From: Stutzerimonas kunmingensis
Lineage (GTDB): Bacteria > Pseudomonadota > Gammaproteobacteria > Pseudomonadales > Pseudomonadaceae
DNA: 64,000 nucleotides
Assembly (NCBI RefSeq): GCF_021432085.1
Contig: NZ_CP090366.1
Coordinates: forward strand, 2,976,001-3,040,000
Reading direction: 5' to 3'
A model generated the notes under the pieces. The model was not told where the DNA came from, did not search any database, and saw only the letters and a list, made by a program, of their open reading frames with translations. Shown here in pieces: positions 8,079-18,032 of the stretch. Within the stretch, counting starts at the first letter, position 1; each line of letters starts with the position of its first letter. Position numbers and translations under genes: made by a program.

Positions 8079-9329
8079 ATGAAAGCTTCATTGAATCGCG
8101 TGCTGAACAACGACTTGTGCAGCGGCTGTGGCATGTGCAGCTCGGTCGCAGACGACGACGCTATCAAGATTCGTCTGACTGGCGATGGCTATCACCGTCC
8201 GGTCCTCAACAGCCAGTACCAGAACAAGCCGGTGGCCAACGAGCAGACCAGCGCCGCTTTCGCCAAGTCCTGCCCGGCGCTGAATCTGGATATTCGCCCG
8301 TACAAGTCGGAGAACTACCACCCGATATGGGGCGAGATCCTCGACACACTCAAAGGCTACGCCGCTGATAACGAGATCCGTCAGGCTGGCTCGTCCGGCG
8401 GCGTGATCTCGGCGCTGGCGCAGTATTGCCTGGAGAACAAGCTGGTCGACGGCGTCATCCAGATCCAGGCTTCGCAGACCGATCCGCTGGAGAACGTCGC
8501 CACCATCAGCCGCTCGCGGCAGAACGTCATCGCCTCTTCCGGCTCTCGCTACGCGCCGGCCAGCCCGGGCGAAGCGCTGAAGTGGGTGGCCATGTCCACC
8601 GAGAAGTACCTGTTCATCGGCAAACCGTGCGACGTCGCCGCCGTGCGCCAGATGCAGCAGCACAATCCGCGGCTGAAGGAAAACATCCCTTACATCGTCT
8701 CGTTCATGTGCGCCGGCACGCCGAGCCTGCAGGGCACCGAGCAGGTGCTGGACAAGCTGGAGGTCAAGCGCAGCGACGTTACCGCCTTCCGCTACCGCGG
8801 CGACGGCTGGCCGGGGCTGACCAAGGCCACGCTGAAGAATGGCGACGAACGCACCATGACCTACAACGACTCTTGGGGAAAAGTGCTCAACCGCCACCTG
8901 CAAACCCGCTGCAAGATCTGCCCGGACGGCATTGGCGAATTCGCCGACATCGTCTGCGCCGATGGCTGGGAAGGCGATGAAAAGGGCTACCCCTCCTTCG
9001 AGGAGCGCGAGGGCAATTCGCTGATTCTGGTACGCACCGCAAAAGGTCGCGAACTTTTTCGCAACGCGGAGGCTGCTGGCGTTGTCAAAGCCGAGGCTTT
9101 CGATACGGGCAGCATCTTCTCCATTCAGCCGTTCCAGTACTACCGCCGCACGACGATCCTGCCGCGGCTGCTGGCGATGAAGCTGCTGTTGCTCAAGACC
9201 CCTACGTACAAAGGCTTCGAACTTGGCAAAGGGGTAAAGGAGATCGGGTTCTACCAGAGCTTCAAGGCGTTCACCGGTCTGCTGGTGCGGCGCAAGAAGA
9301 TCAAGAAGCGGGCGCTGGAAACAGCTTGA
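8079..9329 (+). CDS. FrhB/FdhB-like iron-sulfur protein (F420 hydrogenase beta-subunit family)
   Basis: This soluble protein belongs to the coenzyme F420 hydrogenase/dehydrogenase beta-subunit family. A ferredoxin-like cluster 'CSGCGMC' lies near residues 12-18 and a further Cys in 'SCPAL' near residue 63. The family N-domain follows ('QAGSSGGVISALAQYCLE', 'GKPCDVAAVRQM', 'SFMCAGTPS'), then a C-terminal CxxC ('CKICPDG') with 'DIVCADGWEG'. Such proteins recur in polysaccharide operons beside pyruvyl transferases, where a redox or ketal-related role is suspected. F420 itself is not implied. The real substrate is unknown. Confidence 0.85.
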   Translation: MKASLNRVLNNDLCSGCGMCSSVADDDAIKIRLTGDGYHRPVLNSQYQNKPVANEQTSAAFAKSCPALNLDIRPYKSENYHPIWGEILDTLKGYAADNEIRQAGSSGGVISALAQYCLENKLVDGVIQIQASQTDPLENVATISRSRQNVIASSGSRYAPASPGEALKWVAMSTEKYLFIGKPCDVAAVRQMQQHNPRLKENIPYIVSFMCAGTPSLQGTEQVLDKLEVKRSDVTAFRYRGDGWPGLTKATLKNGDERTMTYNDSWGKVLNRHLQTRCKICPDGIGEFADIVCADGWEGDEKGYPSFEEREGNSLILVRTAKGRELFRNAEAAGVVKAEAFDTGSIFSIQPFQYYRRTTILPRLLAMKLLLLKTPTYKGFELGKGVKEIGFYQSFKAFTGLLVRRKKIKKRALETA

Positions 9330-9373
9330 AAGGCTGTGGCGCTCAAGGAACCAATACCTAAGGACTCAGGTTG

Positions 9374-10627
9374 ATGACGAATTTCAGTTCACGCTTCTTC
9401 TTTTTTCCGTTGCTGATCCTGGCACTGATACTGCACTTTTCGGTGTTCGGCGACAGCCCGCACAACCCCTATGGCATCAAGGGGCTGAACGAGGCGTACC
9501 TGGCAGTCAGCATCGTGTTCACCATTTTGCTGTTGCTGGCATCGGCGGAAAACGCTCCGCGTGAATTTCGCATCCTGATGTACTACTGCCTGTACAGCGC
9601 GGTGGTGTTTCTGGTGATGCCGGCGATCTTCGCCTATTTCACCTACGGCCAACCGATCGTGTTCGGGCTCATCGAAGAGCGCCGCGTGCTGTTCTGCCTG
9701 GGCTTTGCGCCGCTGTTGTTCCTCGGCAAGCGCGTCAGCACCCTGCAGTTCGAACGCGCCCTGCTCTATGCAGCCTTGGCCGCCGCGTTCTTCTCGTGGT
9801 GCTTCAAGTTCGGCGTGATCCCCGACATGCGCCCGGAAGTGCGCTCGGATGACCGCCCGGATCGATCATCAATCGGTCCGTACCTGATCTGCCTGGCGTA
9901 CTTCTACTGCATCCAGATCTGGTCGAAGGGCGCCTCGCCGATCAACGGGGCCGCGCGGAACAAGACCTTCTATCTGGTGATCGCCGCCCTACTGCTGCTG
10001 ACCCTGGTGTTTGCAACCCAGACGCGCCAGCTGATCGTCCTGTGCCTGGCCTTCACCCTGTTCTGTCTGCGTGCCAAGGCCGTCATCTGGGCGGCTTCGC
10101 TATCGATTCTGCTGTCGCCTTTCTATTTCTACCCGAGCCTGCTGGAAATTCTCGGGCTCAACACGGAGTTCTACGACAGCACGCTGGAAGGCGTGGAAGA
10201 CGGCGCCCGCTCGGTCACCATTTCTCTGATCTTCGACCATCTGGATCAGGTCAACTGGCTGCCCAGCGGCTCGCTTTCGCTGATGTGGCAGGACGGCTTC
10301 ATCCCGTACTTCGGCGAGCACTTCTTCCTGTCAGATGTCGGAATCATCGGAACGCTGTTCCGCTTCGGCTTTCTGACCTTCCTCATCGTCCCGATGACAC
10401 TGTTCGTCTATCACCGCATCGCCAAGAACATTGCCACCGACATGACCTTCATCTACTCGACGATGCTGGCGTTCTTCGTCATCTGGCCGCTCAACGGATT
10501 CTTCGAATACGGCCAACCGGTTTTCGCATTGCTGTTCGTCATTCACGCCCTCAGGGCCCGTCACCTTCGCCGCCAGGAACCCATCCATGAACGTCGCGCT
10601 TATCCTCAACTACAAGGCAGCTACTGA
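9374..10627 (+). CDS. Polysaccharide polymerase / O-antigen ligase-like membrane protein (Wzy)
   Basis: This is a multi-pass inner-membrane protein of 417 residues with about ten hydrophobic helices. A larger periplasmic loop around residues 245-320 contains 'LEGVEDGARSVTISLIFDHL' and 'MWQDGFIPYFGEHFFLSD'. That topology and its place between export and transferase genes fit the Wzy polymerase of the block-polymerisation system. The ATG at 9374 follows a TTG that could also initiate. Its 3' end overlaps the next gene by 41 bases. Sequence motifs alone do not separate polymerase from ligase; polymerase is favoured by context. Confidence 0.8.
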   Translation: MTNFSSRFFFFPLLILALILHFSVFGDSPHNPYGIKGLNEAYLAVSIVFTILLLLASAENAPREFRILMYYCLYSAVVFLVMPAIFAYFTYGQPIVFGLIEERRVLFCLGFAPLLFLGKRVSTLQFERALLYAALAAAFFSWCFKFGVIPDMRPEVRSDDRPDRSSIGPYLICLAYFYCIQIWSKGASPINGAARNKTFYLVIAALLLLTLVFATQTRQLIVLCLAFTLFCLRAKAVIWAASLSILLSPFYFYPSLLEILGLNTEFYDSTLEGVEDGARSVTISLIFDHLDQVNWLPSGSLSLMWQDGFIPYFGEHFFLSDVGIIGTLFRFGFLTFLIVPMTLFVYHRIAKNIATDMTFIYSTMLAFFVIWPLNGFFEYGQPVFALLFVIHALRARHLRRQEPIHERRAYPQLQGSY

Positions 10628-11462
10628 AACCATCAGTTGCGTTGAGAGCTTGCTCGCTCATTGCCCGGCTCTCAACCATGTGGTGGTCATCGACAATGAC
10701 TCCCAGGACGGCTCCGTGGTGGCATTCAACCAGTGGCTTGAGGCCCAGCCGCGCCACAACGTTACCGTTCTCGCCAACCCGGAGAACAACGGCTACGCCG
10801 GTGGCAACAACTACGGCCTGCGTTGGGCGCTGGACAACCTGCCAGTGAGCACTTTCTGGATCGTCAACAACGACACCTATGTCGATAGCGATGCCTTTGC
10901 GCCGTTGCTCGATGCGCTGAAGGAGAACGACCGCCAGTTCGTCGGCTCGGTCATCCTCAGCGCCGACACCGGGCGCCTGGAATGCTACGGCGGCGGCAAA
11001 CTCTACCCGCTGCTGGGCAAGGCCAAGCTGCTGGGCAAGGACCAGACCCTTGAGGCCATGGCAAACACCAGCGAGCAGCCGGATTACCTGATGGGCTGCA
11101 GCCTGGCGTTCTCGGCCAAGCTGGTCGATCGCATCGGCCTGATGGACGAGGCGTACTTCATGTATTCCGAGGAAGTCGACTGGCAGTTCCAGGCGAAGAA
11201 GAAAGGCGTTTCGATCCGCGTCGTGCCGAGCAGCCGGCTCTTCCACTACGGCTCGCTGAGCTCGGGCGGCCGCTCGGCGTTCTATCACTACTACCGCAAT
11301 CGCGCCGCCACCCGATTCAACAAGCGCTTCTACGGCCAGGGTTTCGCCTTCGCGTCGGCCTGTTTCCTGTCGGCGATCACCGTCATCAAGGAGTTCAACC
11401 ACCCCAGCCTCGCCTGGTCCGGCATCAAGGGCGCCTTCAAGGGAGTAACGATGAGTGTCTAA
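10587..11462 (+). CDS. Glycosyltransferase family 2
   Basis: This is an inverting GT-A family 2 glycosyltransferase, rhamnosyltransferase-like, acting at the cytoplasmic membrane face on the lipid-linked repeat. It shows 'ILNYKAATETISCVESLL' with 'VVVIDNDSQDGS' at the nucleotide-binding end. 'NNGYAGGNNYGL' follows, then the metal-binding 'WIVNNDTYVD', and 'GCSLAFSAKLVDRIGLMDEAYFMYSEEVDW' near the acceptor/catalytic site. Its 291 residues are full length. The start overlaps the preceding polymerase gene by 41 bases and the end overlaps the next gene by 8, which suggests tight coupling. Confidence 0.93.
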   Translation: MNVALILNYKAATETISCVESLLAHCPALNHVVVIDNDSQDGSVVAFNQWLEAQPRHNVTVLANPENNGYAGGNNYGLRWALDNLPVSTFWIVNNDTYVDSDAFAPLLDALKENDRQFVGSVILSADTGRLECYGGGKLYPLLGKAKLLGKDQTLEAMANTSEQPDYLMGCSLAFSAKLVDRIGLMDEAYFMYSEEVDWQFQAKKKGVSIRVVPSSRLFHYGSLSSGGRSAFYHYYRNRAATRFNKRFYGQGFAFASACFLSAITVIKEFNHPSLAWSGIKGAFKGVTMSV

Positions 11463-12222
11463 CGAGACTAACCACGCGTTCGGTGTGAATTTCTATACCG
11501 GCAGCAAGGCGACGCTGCTGAACTGCATTCGCGAGGGGGTCAAGCAGCCCTACTCGTTCGTGGTAACCCCCAATGTCGACCACCTGGCGCAACTGCAGGA
11601 TAACCCTGCACTGCGCGAGGCTTACGCCAAGGCTCGCCTGCGCCTGTGCGACAGCCGAATCCTGCAGCCACTGCTGCAGCGTCTCGGTGTACAGATCGAA
11701 GAAGTGATTCCGGGCAGCGACCTGACCGTCGACCTGCTGGAATGGGCAGACCGCGAGCACCTGCGCATCGTCCTGATCGGGGCGACCGAAGAGGAATGCG
11801 TAAAACTGCGCGCGATCTACCCCGGAATCACGCTCTATCACCACAATCCGCCGATGGGCTTCATCAATCGTCCGGATGAAGTGCAACGGGCATTGCAGTT
11901 CGTTCGGGAAAACCCGTCCGAATTAGTGCTCTACGCTGTCGGCGCACCGCGCCAGGAAATACTTGCCAGTTCAATCGAAAGCCACGAACGGACCGGTATG
12001 GGCTTTTGTATCGGCGCATCCATTTCGTTCGCTACCGGCAGTATTAAACGGGCCCCGGTGTGGATGCAGAACTGCAAACTCGAATGGTTGCATCGCATGC
12101 TTTCCGAACCCAAACGGCTGGTTAAACGCTACGCGCATGACGCGATGTTCATAGTTCCGGCATTCATGCGGGAAAAAAACTACCGCGTGCAGAAGGCCAA
12201 GCCGGCGAAACAGGACAGCTAA
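11455..12222 (+). CDS. WecG/TagA/CpsF-family glycosyltransferase
   Basis: This member of the WecG/TagA/CpsF family transfers a sugar onto an undecaprenyl-pyrophosphoryl sugar. Family signatures are 'VVTPNVDHLAQLQ', 'RLCDSRILQPLL' (usually D-G/S), 'VIPGSDL', 'LYAVGAPRQE' and 'CIGASISFATGSIKRAPVWM', followed by 'EWLHRMLSEPKRLVKRY'. Translation probably begins at GTG 11455, overlapping the GT2 stop by 8 bases. With the GT2 and the WcaJ-like enzyme it makes three obvious sugar transferases in this operon, so the repeat may be small or further enzymes may lie outside the window. Confidence 0.93.
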   Translation: MSNETNHAFGVNFYTGSKATLLNCIREGVKQPYSFVVTPNVDHLAQLQDNPALREAYAKARLRLCDSRILQPLLQRLGVQIEEVIPGSDLTVDLLEWADREHLRIVLIGATEEECVKLRAIYPGITLYHHNPPMGFINRPDEVQRALQFVRENPSELVLYAVGAPRQEILASSIESHERTGMGFCIGASISFATGSIKRAPVWMQNCKLEWLHRMLSEPKRLVKRYAHDAMFIVPAFMREKNYRVQKAKPAKQDS

Positions 12223-12670
12223 TCCCAATGATCGAAAAATTGGGCGAAATTGCACTGAACAACGGTGAACCCAGCGAAATCGAGACGGTCTATCCCTTCT
12301 GTGTGAGCGTGACAGGTTGGCAATTCAACATCTAACTAAACATGAGCGCCATCCCGCCTCGGTGGTAACGCAGCAGCCGTATGTGAAGAACTTAGGAATT
12401 AAACCTGCCCCACCAAACAGCCGCTGACTTTACAACCAGGAGGGAAATAAAAACGCGTCTACGTAGCTGAATAGATAGCTGCTGGAGATGAACAATTCAG
12501 GAAGGAGAAAAACTTTGGCTACCGATCCAATTTGGTCGCTGAGGAGTGTGGAGTGATGACTCCGGTCCTCTTGGAAAGGCGAAAAAATTACTCAAGCGCC
12601 TCAGGCAGAAAAGTGAATCAAGCCGTCTCACTCTTTGAACAACAACCACTCCCTCAAGGATGAACAACCC
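12223..12670 (+). promoter_or_regulatory. Long 5' leader of wza with weak JUMPStart/ops-like element
   Basis: About 450 bases separate the WecG-like gene from wza and hold no recognisable protein domain. The segment is less GC-rich than its flanks. GGTGGTAACGCAG at 12361-12373 matches the RfaH-recruiting ops core (GGCGGTAGCGTG) at only 8 of 12 positions, so that reading is tentative. Purine-rich Shine-Dalgarno-like tracts occur near 12440, 12503 and 12541. Small frames with these signals are present: 12228-12335 encodes 35 residues and 12556-12663 is listed separately. A separate promoter or antitermination region for wza is likely but not proven. Confidence 0.4.
12556..12663 (+). CDS. Possible 35-residue leader peptide before wza
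   Basis: This short frame begins at ATG 12556, just after a GAGGAG...GGAG tract, and stops eight bases before the wza ATG. The encoded peptide is rich in Arg/Lys, Ser and Gln, with no recognised family. Its AAGGA near the stop doubles as the wza ribosome site, so translation of the two could be coupled. It may equally be a chance frame within a long leader. Confidence 0.25.
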   Translation: MTPVLLERRKNYSSASGRKVNQAVSLFEQQPLPQG

Positions 12671-13771
12671 ATGAAACCATTTATCGCTCTAGCTTTTACT
12701 TCCGCCTTGGTATTGCAGGGCTGTGCGTTCGCCCCCGGCCAGTACCTCGATCCCGATGAGTTCAAGGAAGGCGCCGAAGCCGAGCACGGCACCGTTCAGC
12801 TGATCCGCATCACCCCCGAAATGCTCAAGGGTCACCTCGCCTCTGACGCGGGCACCTCCAGCAAGCAGGAACTGCTCAACTACAAGCCCGGCGCCTACCG
12901 CATCGGCGCCAACGACCTGCTCTACATTACCGTCTGGGACCACCCGGAGCTGACCGCGCCGTCCGGCCCGCAGCAGCAGCTGGATGCCAACGGTCGTCTG
13001 GTACGCCCCGATGGCACCCTGTTCTACCCGTACATCGGCAACATCGAAGCCGCGGGCAAGACCATAGAAGAACTGCGTGCCCTGATTGCGCGTCGCCTGA
13101 CCAACTACATCGACAGTCCGCAGGTCGATGTATCCATCCTGCGCTTCGGCAGCCAGCGCGTCGTCGTATCCGGTGCATTCGACACCGCCGGCGAAGTCCC
13201 GGTGACCACCGCTCCGATGACCATCACCCAGGCTATCGGTCAAGCCGGTGTGGATACCGAAACCGCGGACCTCACCGGTCTGACGCTCAAGCGCGACGGT
13301 CGTGAGTACATGCTTGACATGGATTCGCTGAACCGCCCGGACTCGTGGCTGCACCAGGTTTACCTGAAGGACGGCGACCAGCTGCACCTGCCATACAACG
13401 ACCAGCGCAAGATCTACGTGCTGGGCGAGGTCAACCTGCCGCAAGCGCTGTCGTTCAAAGCCACCAGCATGAACCTGATGGACGCAATCGGCACCGCAGG
13501 CGGCATTCGTCAGGAGACTGCCGACGGTGAGGCGCTGTACGTCATTCGCGGAGCTGAAGACATGATGACCGAGCCGGCCAAGGTCTTTCAGCTGAACGCC
13601 GAGTCGCCGACCGCCCTTGCCCTGGCCAAACACTTCCCGCTGCAGCCGCAGGACGTCGTGTTCGTCGGTCCGGCCAACATCACTCGCTGGAACCGTTTCA
13701 TCAGCCAGCTGCTGCCGTCGGCTAACGTTGTTGGCATCGGTGCCGCAGCGGAATACAACATCAACCGCTAA
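12671..13771 (+). CDS. wza: Outer-membrane polysaccharide export lipoprotein (Wza)
   Basis: This outer-membrane exporter forms the channel through which the polymer leaves, docking on Wzc. The lipoprotein signal at residues 1-18 ends in lipobox 'LQGC' with Cys18. The polysaccharide-export domain is visible as 'YRIGANDLLYITVWDHPEL', with 'GRLVRPDGTLFYPYIGNIEAAGKT' after it. SLBB-type repeats then follow ('RVVVSGAFDTAGEVPVT', 'KIYVLGEVNLPQALSF'). Its 366 residues are normal for Wza. The ATG at 12671 is preferred over the upstream in-frame ATG because the signal peptide begins there and AAGGA lies ten bases before it. It is the last gene of the operon, whereas wza often leads such operons. Confidence 0.95.
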   Translation: MKPFIALAFTSALVLQGCAFAPGQYLDPDEFKEGAEAEHGTVQLIRITPEMLKGHLASDAGTSSKQELLNYKPGAYRIGANDLLYITVWDHPELTAPSGPQQQLDANGRLVRPDGTLFYPYIGNIEAAGKTIEELRALIARRLTNYIDSPQVDVSILRFGSQRVVVSGAFDTAGEVPVTTAPMTITQAIGQAGVDTETADLTGLTLKRDGREYMLDMDSLNRPDSWLHQVYLKDGDQLHLPYNDQRKIYVLGEVNLPQALSFKATSMNLMDAIGTAGGIRQETADGEALYVIRGAEDMMTEPAKVFQLNAESPTALALAKHFPLQPQDVVFVGPANITRWNRFISQLLPSANVVGIGAAAEYNINR

Positions 13772-13801
13772 GCCGCACTGCGTGATCGTCTGACGATCAC
13801 G

Positions 13802-13846
13802 CAAAAAAAGAAGCCGCAGACTCAATCGATCTCTGCGGCTTTTTTG
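13802..13846. terminator. Bidirectional intrinsic terminator after wza
   Basis: A 9-bp stem (AGCCGCAGA / TCTGCGGCT) has an A-tract before it and a T-tract after it, so it can act in both directions. It ends the exopolysaccharide operon. A second perfect stem at 13780-13802 precedes it but is followed by A residues and would not terminate on its own. Confidence 0.88.
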
Positions 13847-13950
13847 TGCCCATGCTACGCATCTGACAACTACCAGACGCCTGTCAGATATAGGCCCCTA
13901 TGCGGCCAGCCGATCAGGCTCGATAGCACGGCTCGGCTTTATGGCCGGCC

Positions 13951-13990
13951 AAAAGAAAACGGGCCTGCTACGGCTTCGTAGCAGGCCCGT
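13951..13990 (-). terminator. Intrinsic terminator of the thiolase gene
   Basis: A perfect 14-bp hairpin (13959-13972 with 13977-13990, four-base loop) is followed, on the minus strand, by TTTTCTTTT. It lies 24 bases beyond the stop of the minus-strand thiolase gene. It is the strongest hairpin in this part of the window. Confidence 0.85.
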
Positions 13991-14013
13991 CTCAAGACGG
14001 TATCACCAAGCTG

Positions 14014-15198
<1,185 letters not shown>

Positions 15199-15504
15199 GA
15201 CATACCTCGGAGACTAGGCGCGGTCGCGGGGATGTTGTGACGGCGCTGCGCGCACGGTTTGTTCCACGACCGCGGGGTGGACGGTGACCCGAGCATAGTT
15301 CGCGCCTCGCAGCGCTGGCGACGACCATTCAGCTCGGATATGCACGGCCATCGGCTTGCCGGCCGGATAGCGCGCTTGGGCAGGCTTTTCAGGCTCGTAG
15401 ATAGGGTGCAACTGCAGATCGACTCGCGCGACCAACCCTGCGGCGGCTCCCGGTCACAGGACACCGTCGACCCCGTAAGCAACAGCCTGGCAACCCCGCC
15501 CCGG
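15199..15504. other. Intergenic region with a possible small minus-strand ORF (15214-15435)
   Basis: These 306 bases separate the thiolase start from the phosphotransferase stop and probably carry the thiolase promoter. A minus-strand frame at 15214-15435 would encode about 73 residues from a TTG, with codon choice and composition that look protein-like ('HPIYEPEKPAQARYPAGKP'). An in-frame stop lies just upstream, so it could be a small gene or the tail of a decayed one. I do not recognise it. Confidence 0.3.
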
Positions 15505-17004
15505 TTAACGTCCCTTCTCGATCGCCGCCTCCAGCGCTTCATTCAACGTCCGCAGCACCTTGACCCTGGCGAAGCGCTTGTCGTTGGCCTCTACCAACGT
15601 CCAGGGTGCGATTTCGGTACTGGTGCGGTCGACCATATCGGCTACGGCATGCCCGTAGTCGTCCCAGCGCTCGCGGTTGCGCCAGTCCTCATCGGTGATC
15701 TTGAAGCGCTTGAAGACCGTCTCCTCACGCTCCTTGAAACGCTTGAGCTGGGTTTTCTTGTCGATGGTCAGCCAGAACTTCACCACCACGATATCGGCAT
15801 CGACCAGTTGCTCTTCGAAGTCGTTGATTTCCGAATAGGCACGCAACCACTCATCCGGGGTGCAGAAACCTTCCACCCGCTCGACCAGTACGCGGCCATA
15901 CCAGGAGCGATCGAATATGGTGAACTTGCCGCGCTCCGGCACATTGCGCCAGAAGCGCCAAAGCCAGGGCTGCGCGCGCTCTTCCTCGGAGGGCGCAGCG
16001 ATCTGAATGGTCCGGTACATCCGCGGGTCCAGCGCGCCGGTCACGCGGCGAATCGCACTCCCCTTGCCCGCCGCATCATGCCCCTCGAACAACGCCAGCA
16101 CGCCCCGCTTGCGCAGACGGCGATCCCGCAACAACTGCGACAACCGCGCCTGCTCCTCGGCGAGCTGCTGCTGGTAGTCGTCCTTGGTGAGCTTCTGGCT
16201 CAGATCCAGGCTGTCCAACAGGCTCAAATGATCCAGATCGATCTGCAGCGGCGCCGAATGCGGCTGCGACGCCGCCTGCCCTGGCTGCTCCGCGGCGGCC
16301 AGGGCGGCCTGCAGACCTTCGAGCAAAATGCGGCCGACGGTCAGGCTGCGATAACGCTCGTCCGCACCCTCGATCACATACCAGGGCGCAAAATCCCGGC
16401 TGCTGAGCCGCAGGATCTTCTCACCGTGGCGCACGAACTTGTCGTAAGTCTTCGACTGTTGCCAATCCAACGGGCTGATGCGCCAGCTGTGCAGCGGGTC
16501 ATTCTTCAGCGAATCGAGCCGGGCGTTCATACGCTCCTTGGACAGATGGAACCAGAACTTGAAGATCAGCGCGCCCTCGTCACAGAGCATCCGCTCCAGG
16601 CGCTGCGCCCGCGCGGTGGCGAGTTTCAGCTCGGCACCATCGATGCGCCCGTGCACACGGTCCTCGAGCATCTTGCTGTACCAGTTGCCGAAGAAAATCC
16701 CGGTGTGGCCCTTCGGCGGCAGGCGTCGCCAGAAACGCCATGCTGGTGGATGCGCGAGCTCTTCGTCGCTGGGCACATCGAAGCTGTCGACACGTATCAG
16801 CCGCGGATCCATCCACTCGTTGAGCAGCTTGATAGTTTCCCCTTTGCCGGCGCCCTCGATGCCATTGATCAGTATGAGGACCGGGAACCGCGCCTGGGCC
16901 TTGAGCCGGTACTGCGCCTGCAGCAACGCTTCACGCAACTCTGGCACCGCCGCATCGTAGGTCTCCTTGTCGATGGAGTGACCAATTTCGGCTGATTCGA
17001 ACAT
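15505..17004 (-). CDS. pap: Polyphosphate:AMP phosphotransferase (PPK2 class II)
   Basis: This cytoplasmic PPK2-family enzyme phosphorylates AMP to ADP using polyphosphate. It contains two fused PPK2 domains. Each has a P-loop ('NGIEGAGKGET' near residue 50 and 'EGHDAAGKGSA' in the second half) and a lid/Walker B region ('FFGNWYSKML' and 'FDRSWYGRVLVERVEGF'). It is 499 residues long, like the characterised Pseudomonas enzyme. I place the start at ATG 17004 ('MFESAEIGHSIDK'), which matches the family N-terminus and has a GGAG site. The open frame continues 110 codons further upstream without homology. The linker around residues 265-280 is Ala/Gln-rich. Confidence 0.95.
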   Translation of the reverse strand: MFESAEIGHSIDKETYDAAVPELREALLQAQYRLKAQARFPVLILINGIEGAGKGETIKLLNEWMDPRLIRVDSFDVPSDEELAHPPAWRFWRRLPPKGHTGIFFGNWYSKMLEDRVHGRIDGAELKLATARAQRLERMLCDEGALIFKFWFHLSKERMNARLDSLKNDPLHSWRISPLDWQQSKTYDKFVRHGEKILRLSSRDFAPWYVIEGADERYRSLTVGRILLEGLQAALAAAEQPGQAASQPHSAPLQIDLDHLSLLDSLDLSQKLTKDDYQQQLAEEQARLSQLLRDRRLRKRGVLALFEGHDAAGKGSAIRRVTGALDPRMYRTIQIAAPSEEERAQPWLWRFWRNVPERGKFTIFDRSWYGRVLVERVEGFCTPDEWLRAYSEINDFEEQLVDADIVVVKFWLTIDKKTQLKRFKEREETVFKRFKITDEDWRNRERWDDYGHAVADMVDRTSTEIAPWTLVEANDKRFARVKVLRTLNEALEAAIEKGR

Positions 17005-17294
17005 CGCTTTCTCCGTCCAGGTGATGCGCTCAACCCTAGCAGGCACCCTGAAGGCATAGCGAGCAGCGCGTGAAAAAATAACCGCAGCCTTGATACGGGT
17101 TATCCCACCTGAAGCGGGGCTGCAGCCGTTTGCGACGATGGCGTGTGCAGTTGGTTGGCGCGCCTCTCCCTGTGGACTGTTACCGATGCCGGCGAAACAG
17201 CGCGAGGAGCAACGGGTAATCCGCCAGGCGAAGTACGGCGCGTCCGCCGCAGCGCGATCACATCCAATACCTGCCTTGAGGCAGAATAGCGACC

Positions 17295-18032
17295 ATGAAC
17301 GATCTGCCTTCCTACCCGCGCTGCTGCACGCCACTCACCGACCACTGGCCGCTACCGCAAGCCTTGGCGGGTGTCAGCCTGATGAGCACACGCTTCGACC
17401 CGGCATTGCTCGATCCCGAGGATTTTAGTCGCTGGGAGATTCCCGCACAGAAAGGCGTCAGCAAGCGGCAGACCGAGTTTCTCGCTGGACGCTTGTGCGC
17501 TCGGGAGGCCCTGCGAGGCCTGACCGGCACTGCATTCGTGCCGCCAGTGGGTGAAGACCGCGCACCGCAATGGCCGGCCGGCATCGTTGGTTCCATTACC
17601 CACGGCGCAGGCTGGGCAGGCGTCGTGGTGGGTTCCAGTCAGCAATGGAGCGGACTGGGACTGGATATCGAGCGCATTCTTGCCCCCGAACGAGCTGACC
17701 GCCTGGCCGCCGAAATCCTCACACCCCGTGAACTGGAACTCTACTCTCCGCTAAACGAAGACGAGCGCGCCGAACTGGTTACCCGAACCTTCTCGTTAAA
17801 GGAAAGCCTGTTCAAAGCACTGTATCCGCTGGTGAAGCAACGCTTCTACTTCCAGGATGCCGAAGTGCTGGACGCCACTCATCAAGGGGCTGCGCGCCTG
17901 CGTTTGTTGATCGATCTATCCGCAAACTGGCGTAACGGCATCGAGCTTGGCGGCCAGTTCACTACCTTCGAAGGCTACCTGCTCAGTTTGGTCAGCATTC
18001 CAGCGCTGCCCGGCGAGATCGAGCCAAGCTAG
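17295..18032 (+). CDS. pcpS: 4'-phosphopantetheinyl transferase (PcpS-like)
   Basis: This enzyme transfers phosphopantetheine from CoA to carrier proteins. In Pseudomonas the single PcpS serves fatty-acid ACP and secondary metabolism alike. It shows the EntD-type motifs: 'QTEFLAGRLCAREAL' near residues 57-71, 'VGSITHG' near 97, 'GLGLDIE' with the Mg-binding acidic residues near 117-123, and 'FSLKESLFKALYP' near 168-180. Its 245 residues match PcpS. It is divergent from the phosphotransferase gene, and the 290 bases between them presumably hold both promoters. Confidence 0.94.
   Translation: MNDLPSYPRCCTPLTDHWPLPQALAGVSLMSTRFDPALLDPEDFSRWEIPAQKGVSKRQTEFLAGRLCAREALRGLTGTAFVPPVGEDRAPQWPAGIVGSITHGAGWAGVVVGSSQQWSGLGLDIERILAPERADRLAAEILTPRELELYSPLNEDERAELVTRTFSLKESLFKALYPLVKQRFYFQDAEVLDATHQGAARLRLLIDLSANWRNGIELGGQFTTFEGYLLSLVSIPALPGEIEPS

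Noticed and set aside
8079..9329. Genuine coenzyme F420 hydrogenase subunit
   Set aside because: No other hydrogenase or F420 genes; the protein is in a polysaccharide operon, as for other members of this family.
13780..13809. Perfect 10-bp hairpin followed by an A-run after wza
   Set aside because: A terminator needs Ts after the stem on the transcribed strand; the neighbouring hairpin at 13812-13840 fulfils this instead.
15259..16995. 578-codon open frame antisense to the polyphosphate:AMP phosphotransferase
   Set aside because: Mirror frame of a well-conserved enzyme with both P-loops; no domain or start signal.
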